DNA from: Shimia_B sp038527375
GTDB lineage: Bacteria > Pseudomonadota > Alphaproteobacteria > Rhodobacterales > Rhodobacteraceae
Assembly (NCBI GenBank): GCA_038527375.1
Contig: JBCBFU010000012.1
Location: 1 to 64,000 of the forward strand
Direction of reading: 5' to 3'
DNA length: 64,000 nucleotides
Shown here piece after piece: positions 61,822 through 64,000 of this stretch (the stretch's first letter is position 1; each line of letters opens with the position of its first letter). A program made the position numbers and the translations under genes. The notes below the pieces were generated by a model that was given only the letters and a program-made list of their open reading frames with translations, was not told the origin of the DNA and did not search any database.

Positions 61822-62268
61822 TTAAGCGCAATCGCGCTGTTCAGCCTCGGCCATGGCCTGCGCGGTGGCATCCAGCGTCAGCATGATCGAGGCATGGCGA
61901 TTGCGGTAATCCGCCGCCGGGCGCAGCACTTCTAACCCGTCAAAAGGGGCCTGCGGCACGGGACCACCGGACAACATGGCCTTCAATTCGTCGCGCGCCG
62001 TTTCAACCTCGGCCCGGGTGCGACCGACGATCTGGGCGCCAACCACGGACGCGGCCGCCTGACCCAACGCGCAGGCCTTTACATCCTGGCCGAAGCCGCT
62101 GATGCGCCCGTCGGTGATGTCCACATCCACGGTGACCGTCGATCCGCAGAGCGGCGAGCGTTTCTTGACCGTGGCCATGGGTGCGGGCAGACGGTCCAGA
62201 TGCGGGATATCGGCGGCAAGCGCCAGAATGCGGCCGGAATAGAGCTTGATCAGATCGGTATCGCTCAT
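61822..62268 (-). CDS. IscU/NifU-like iron-sulfur cluster scaffold protein
   Basis: A 148-residue protein of the NifU N-terminal (IscU/SufU) family. Two of the three cluster cysteines are visible: Cys41 in RSPLCGSTVTVDV and Cys66 in DVKACALGQAA. The third position, usually within a K/R-x-x-C-[AS] motif near residue 125, reads YRNRHASIML, with His125 where Cys is expected; a Cys147 lies in the EQRDCA tail. Alphaproteobacterial relatives often have this RH(A/T)S form. ATG at 62268 follows GGGAGG. It is divergent from hisI and 50 kb from the suf operon. Confidence 0.88.
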   Translation of the reverse strand: MSDTDLIKLYSGRILALAADIPHLDRLPAPMATVKKRSPLCGSTVTVDVDITDGRISGFGQDVKACALGQAAASVVGAQIVGRTRAEVETARDELKAMLSGGPVPQAPFDGLEVLRPAADYRNRHASIMLTLDATAQAMAEAEQRDCA

Positions 62269-62342
62269 CTCGTCCTCCCGGGTTGCGGCGTCCCTGTCAG
62301 TTCTAGATAAGACTGCCATCTCATCAAGCAAAGAGAAATCCG

Positions 62343-62705
62343 ATGGCCGCGACTTTCGACCCCGCCACGCTGAAATACGACGCCAACGGCCTGATCCCCG
62401 CGATCGCGCAGGATGAGACGGGGGATGTGCTGATGATGGCGTGGATGAATGCCGAAGCTGTGGAAAAAACGTTGGCCACAGGACGCGTCACCTATTGGTC
62501 GCGCTCACGTCAGGCCTTCTGGATCAAGGGCGAGACCTCGGGGCATACGCAAGAGCTCATCGAGTTTCGGATCGACTGCGACCGCGACACGATCCTGATG
62601 GTCGTGCGCCAAGAGGGGGCCGCCTGCCACACTATGCGGCGCAATTGCTTTTTCACGGCGATCCGCGACGGTGAAGAGGTCGTGATCGCGGACCCCATCG
62701 TCTAA
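62343..62705 (+). CDS. hisI: Phosphoribosyl-AMP cyclohydrolase
   Basis: Third step of histidine synthesis: opens the purine ring of phosphoribosyl-AMP. The 120-residue protein matches the single-domain HisI: MMAWMNAEAVEKTLATGRVTY with the conserved Asp/Trp core, WIKGETSGHTQELIEFRIDCD and zinc ligands in CHTMRRNCFF. No hisE fusion. ATG at 62343; it ends overlapping the convergent gluQ by four bases. Confidence 0.96.
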   Translation: MAATFDPATLKYDANGLIPAIAQDETGDVLMMAWMNAEAVEKTLATGRVTYWSRSRQAFWIKGETSGHTQELIEFRIDCDRDTILMVVRQEGAACHTMRRNCFFTAIRDGEEVVIADPIV

Positions 62706-63526
62706 AGCCCCACCATTGCCCGGATATCGGCGGGCGTGCGCCCTTCGTCGCGATAGGTCTGGATCGACCGCGCATCGTCGCGTTTGGCCAATCGTTTGCC
62801 TGCGTCGTCTCGGATCAGCCGGTGGTGATGATAGCGCGGTGCCGCGTGGCCCAAAGCGGCAAGGATCAGCACCTGAACGGGCGTGAAATCAAACAGGTCC
62901 TCGCCCCGGATCACATCCGTGATCCCTTCGCGCACGTCATCGAGCGCGGAGGCGAGGAAATAGGCCACCGCACCGTCCCGGCGGGCGATCACCACGTCGC
63001 CGCTGACCTGTGCCAAATGATCGGGATTGATTGTGTGGGTGCCCTGATGCGCAGGCCCGGTCTCGTCAAACGTTACCGGTCCTGTCGCGGCGAGCGCCTT
63101 GCCCAGATCGAGCCTGAGCGCATCGCCGGCTTGGCGATCCGTCATGGCGCGCCCCCGGCAGGTGCCGGGATAGGGGCCGGGCAGGGCGCCCTCTTGCGGG
63201 GCGGACAGGGCCGCGCGGATGTCGGAGCGGCTGCACGAGCAGGGATAAAGCAGGCCCATCGCCGCGAGCGCGTCCACAGCGGACGTGTAATCCTTCAGGT
63301 GCCGCGATTGTCGGCGCGCGGGTTCCGGCCAGGAGAGCCCCAACCAGCGCAAATCGTCTTCGACCTGCTCGACCCAGTGATCCTTGGACCGTTCCAGATC
63401 GGTGTCTTCGTGCCTGAGCAGAAAGACCCCGCCCGCCGCCATCGCCATGTCATGGGCCAGCATTGCGGAATAGGCGTGGCCAAGGTGGAGCGGCCCCGTG
63501 GGTGACGGCGCAAAGCGCGTGATCAT
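62702..63526 (-). CDS. gluQ: Glutamyl-Q tRNA(Asp) synthetase
   Basis: Attaches glutamate to queuosine at position 34 of tRNA-Asp. The 274-residue protein resembles the catalytic half of glutamyl-tRNA synthetase: FAPSPTGPLHLGHAYSAM (HIGH-type HLGH), LRHEDTDLERSKDHW, a zinc-like CSCS at about 97-100, and the KMSKS-type KRLAKRDDARS. The anticodon-binding domain is absent, as expected for GluQ-type proteins. It is four bases after the methyltransferase on the minus strand. Confidence 0.94.
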   Translation of the reverse strand: MITRFAPSPTGPLHLGHAYSAMLAHDMAMAAGGVFLLRHEDTDLERSKDHWVEQVEDDLRWLGLSWPEPARRQSRHLKDYTSAVDALAAMGLLYPCSCSRSDIRAALSAPQEGALPGPYPGTCRGRAMTDRQAGDALRLDLGKALAATGPVTFDETGPAHQGTHTINPDHLAQVSGDVVIARRDGAVAYFLASALDDVREGITDVIRGEDLFDFTPVQVLILAALGHAAPRYHHHRLIRDDAGKRLAKRDDARSIQTYRDEGRTPADIRAMVGL

Positions 63527-63530
63527 GGGG

Positions 63531-64000
63531 TCAGAGCTTTCTGAGCACGATCACGTCCGACCCGGTCACCTTGTCGTTCAGGTGCGGCCCGTGTTCGCGG
63601 AACTCCAGCGCCGCGCGGCCGCCTGCGATCAGGGCATCCAGAACGCGGATATATTGGGCATCGGCAAGGGTGGGGTCGTTGTAGCTGAACGCCAACAACC
63701 CGCCCGCCTCCAGCAGGTCCAGCAGCACGCCCAGCATCTCGGGCGGGGCCGCGCCAAGCGACACGACACCGGTCGCGACGATGATCGCATAGGTCCCCGG
63801 CGCCACGTCCACGCTGTCCGAGGTGCCCAGCCAGATCTTGCGGTAAATCCCCTTGGCTTCGGCATGGGCCAGCATCTCGGGCGAGATATCGGTGCCGTCG
63901 ACCTCCGCAAACCCCGCTTCGATCAGCGCCTGTCCGGACAGGCCTGTCCCGCATCCGAAATCGAGCACGACCGTGCCGGTGTCTGCGCCGACCGTGCGCA
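63531..64000 (-). CDS. Class I SAM-dependent methyltransferase (cut by window edge)
   Basis: The frame is open to the right edge (about 156 residues seen); the upstream part is missing. The SAM-binding motif LDFGCGTGLSGQALIEAGF, the acidic loop DGTDISPEMLAHAEAKG and a beta-strand LLEAGGLLAFSYND mark the Rossmann methyltransferase core. The closest style is the TPR-associated methyltransferase group of roseobacters, but the substrate is unknown. A GTG at 63968 is internal to the fold, not the start. Confidence 0.85.
   Translation of the reverse strand, partial: RTVGADTGTVVLDFGCGTGLSGQALIEAGFAEVDGTDISPEMLAHAEAKGIYRKIWLGTSDSVDVAPGTYAIIVATGVVSLGAAPPEMLGVLLDLLEAGGLLAFSYNDPTLADAQYIRVLDALIAGGRAALEFREHGPHLNDKVTGSDVIVLRKL

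Noticed and set aside
63968..63968. GTG as the start of the methyltransferase
   Set aside because: It lies just before the SAM-binding motif inside the fold, and the frame continues open to the window edge, so the true start is outside.

Overview
The window is a stretch of ordinary chromosome from a GC-rich alphaproteobacterium of the order Rhodobacterales (Roseobacter group). The signs are a CtrA regulator with SciP beside it, a cysteine-poor IscR heading an isc-suf operon, a monomeric-type isocitrate dehydrogenase, an IalB-family protein, LpxI in place of LpxH, a perfect alphaproteobacterial LexA box and an Irr-type iron box. I see no phage, insertion sequence, CRISPR array or integrase. 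A 100-N assembly gap sits inside an 11-bp tandem repeat at 56865-56964.

Layout. 1-2176 (minus): isocitrate dehydrogenase (cut by the window edge), a small helical protein and an alpha/beta hydrolase. 2261-11161 (plus): iron-sulfur cluster operon iscR - cysteine desulfurase - sufB - three small membrane proteins - sufC - sufD - two Yip1-like membrane proteins - sufS. The joints are mostly overlapping start/stop codons, and an Irr-type box covers the promoter. 11235-16253: small secreted protein, fatty acid hydroxylase, tRNA-Arg(CCG), a large animal-type haem peroxidase with an RTX tail, and a Tat-exported DUF882 protein. 16574-20874 (plus): L,D-transpeptidase, LpxD, a dedicated acyl carrier protein and a ketoacyl synthase. 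20931-28349: IalB protein, a structured intergenic region with a candidate small RNA, HerA-like ATPase, sulfotransferase-like protein, CorC/HlyC-type protein, XerD and two uncharacterised envelope proteins. 28544-32575: aroK-aroB-hydrolase, ssb and a lytic transglycosylase. 32610-40126 (minus): AraC regulator, then a peptide-type ABC importer (binding protein, two permeases, fused double ATPase). 40234-53448: miaA, then pyrH-frr-uppS-cdsA-dxr-rseP-small protein and bamA-ompH-fabZ-lpxA-lpxI-lpxB, the envelope biogenesis block. 53445-56320: acetyltransferase, mnmA, sciP, ctrA. 57109-64000: ligA, recG, a 36-residue membrane peptide behind a LexA box, an IscU-like scaffold, hisI, gluQ and a methyltransferase cut by the window edge.

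How it fits together. Iron-sulfur assembly is split between the suf operon and a distant IscU-like scaffold (61822-62268). Lipid A synthesis is split between fabZ-lpxA-lpxI-lpxB and an lpxD placed with its own ACP and ketoacyl synthase 30 kb away. Control sites readable in the DNA are an Irr-type box over the suf promoter, a CtrA box before ctrA, and a LexA box before the small membrane peptide. That peptide resembles, in design only, the SOS-induced division inhibitor SidA of Caulobacter and is the most interesting lead in the window. A candidate minus-strand small RNA at about 21661-21731 and a stem-loop-rich block at 21781-21940 are the other unexplained signals.
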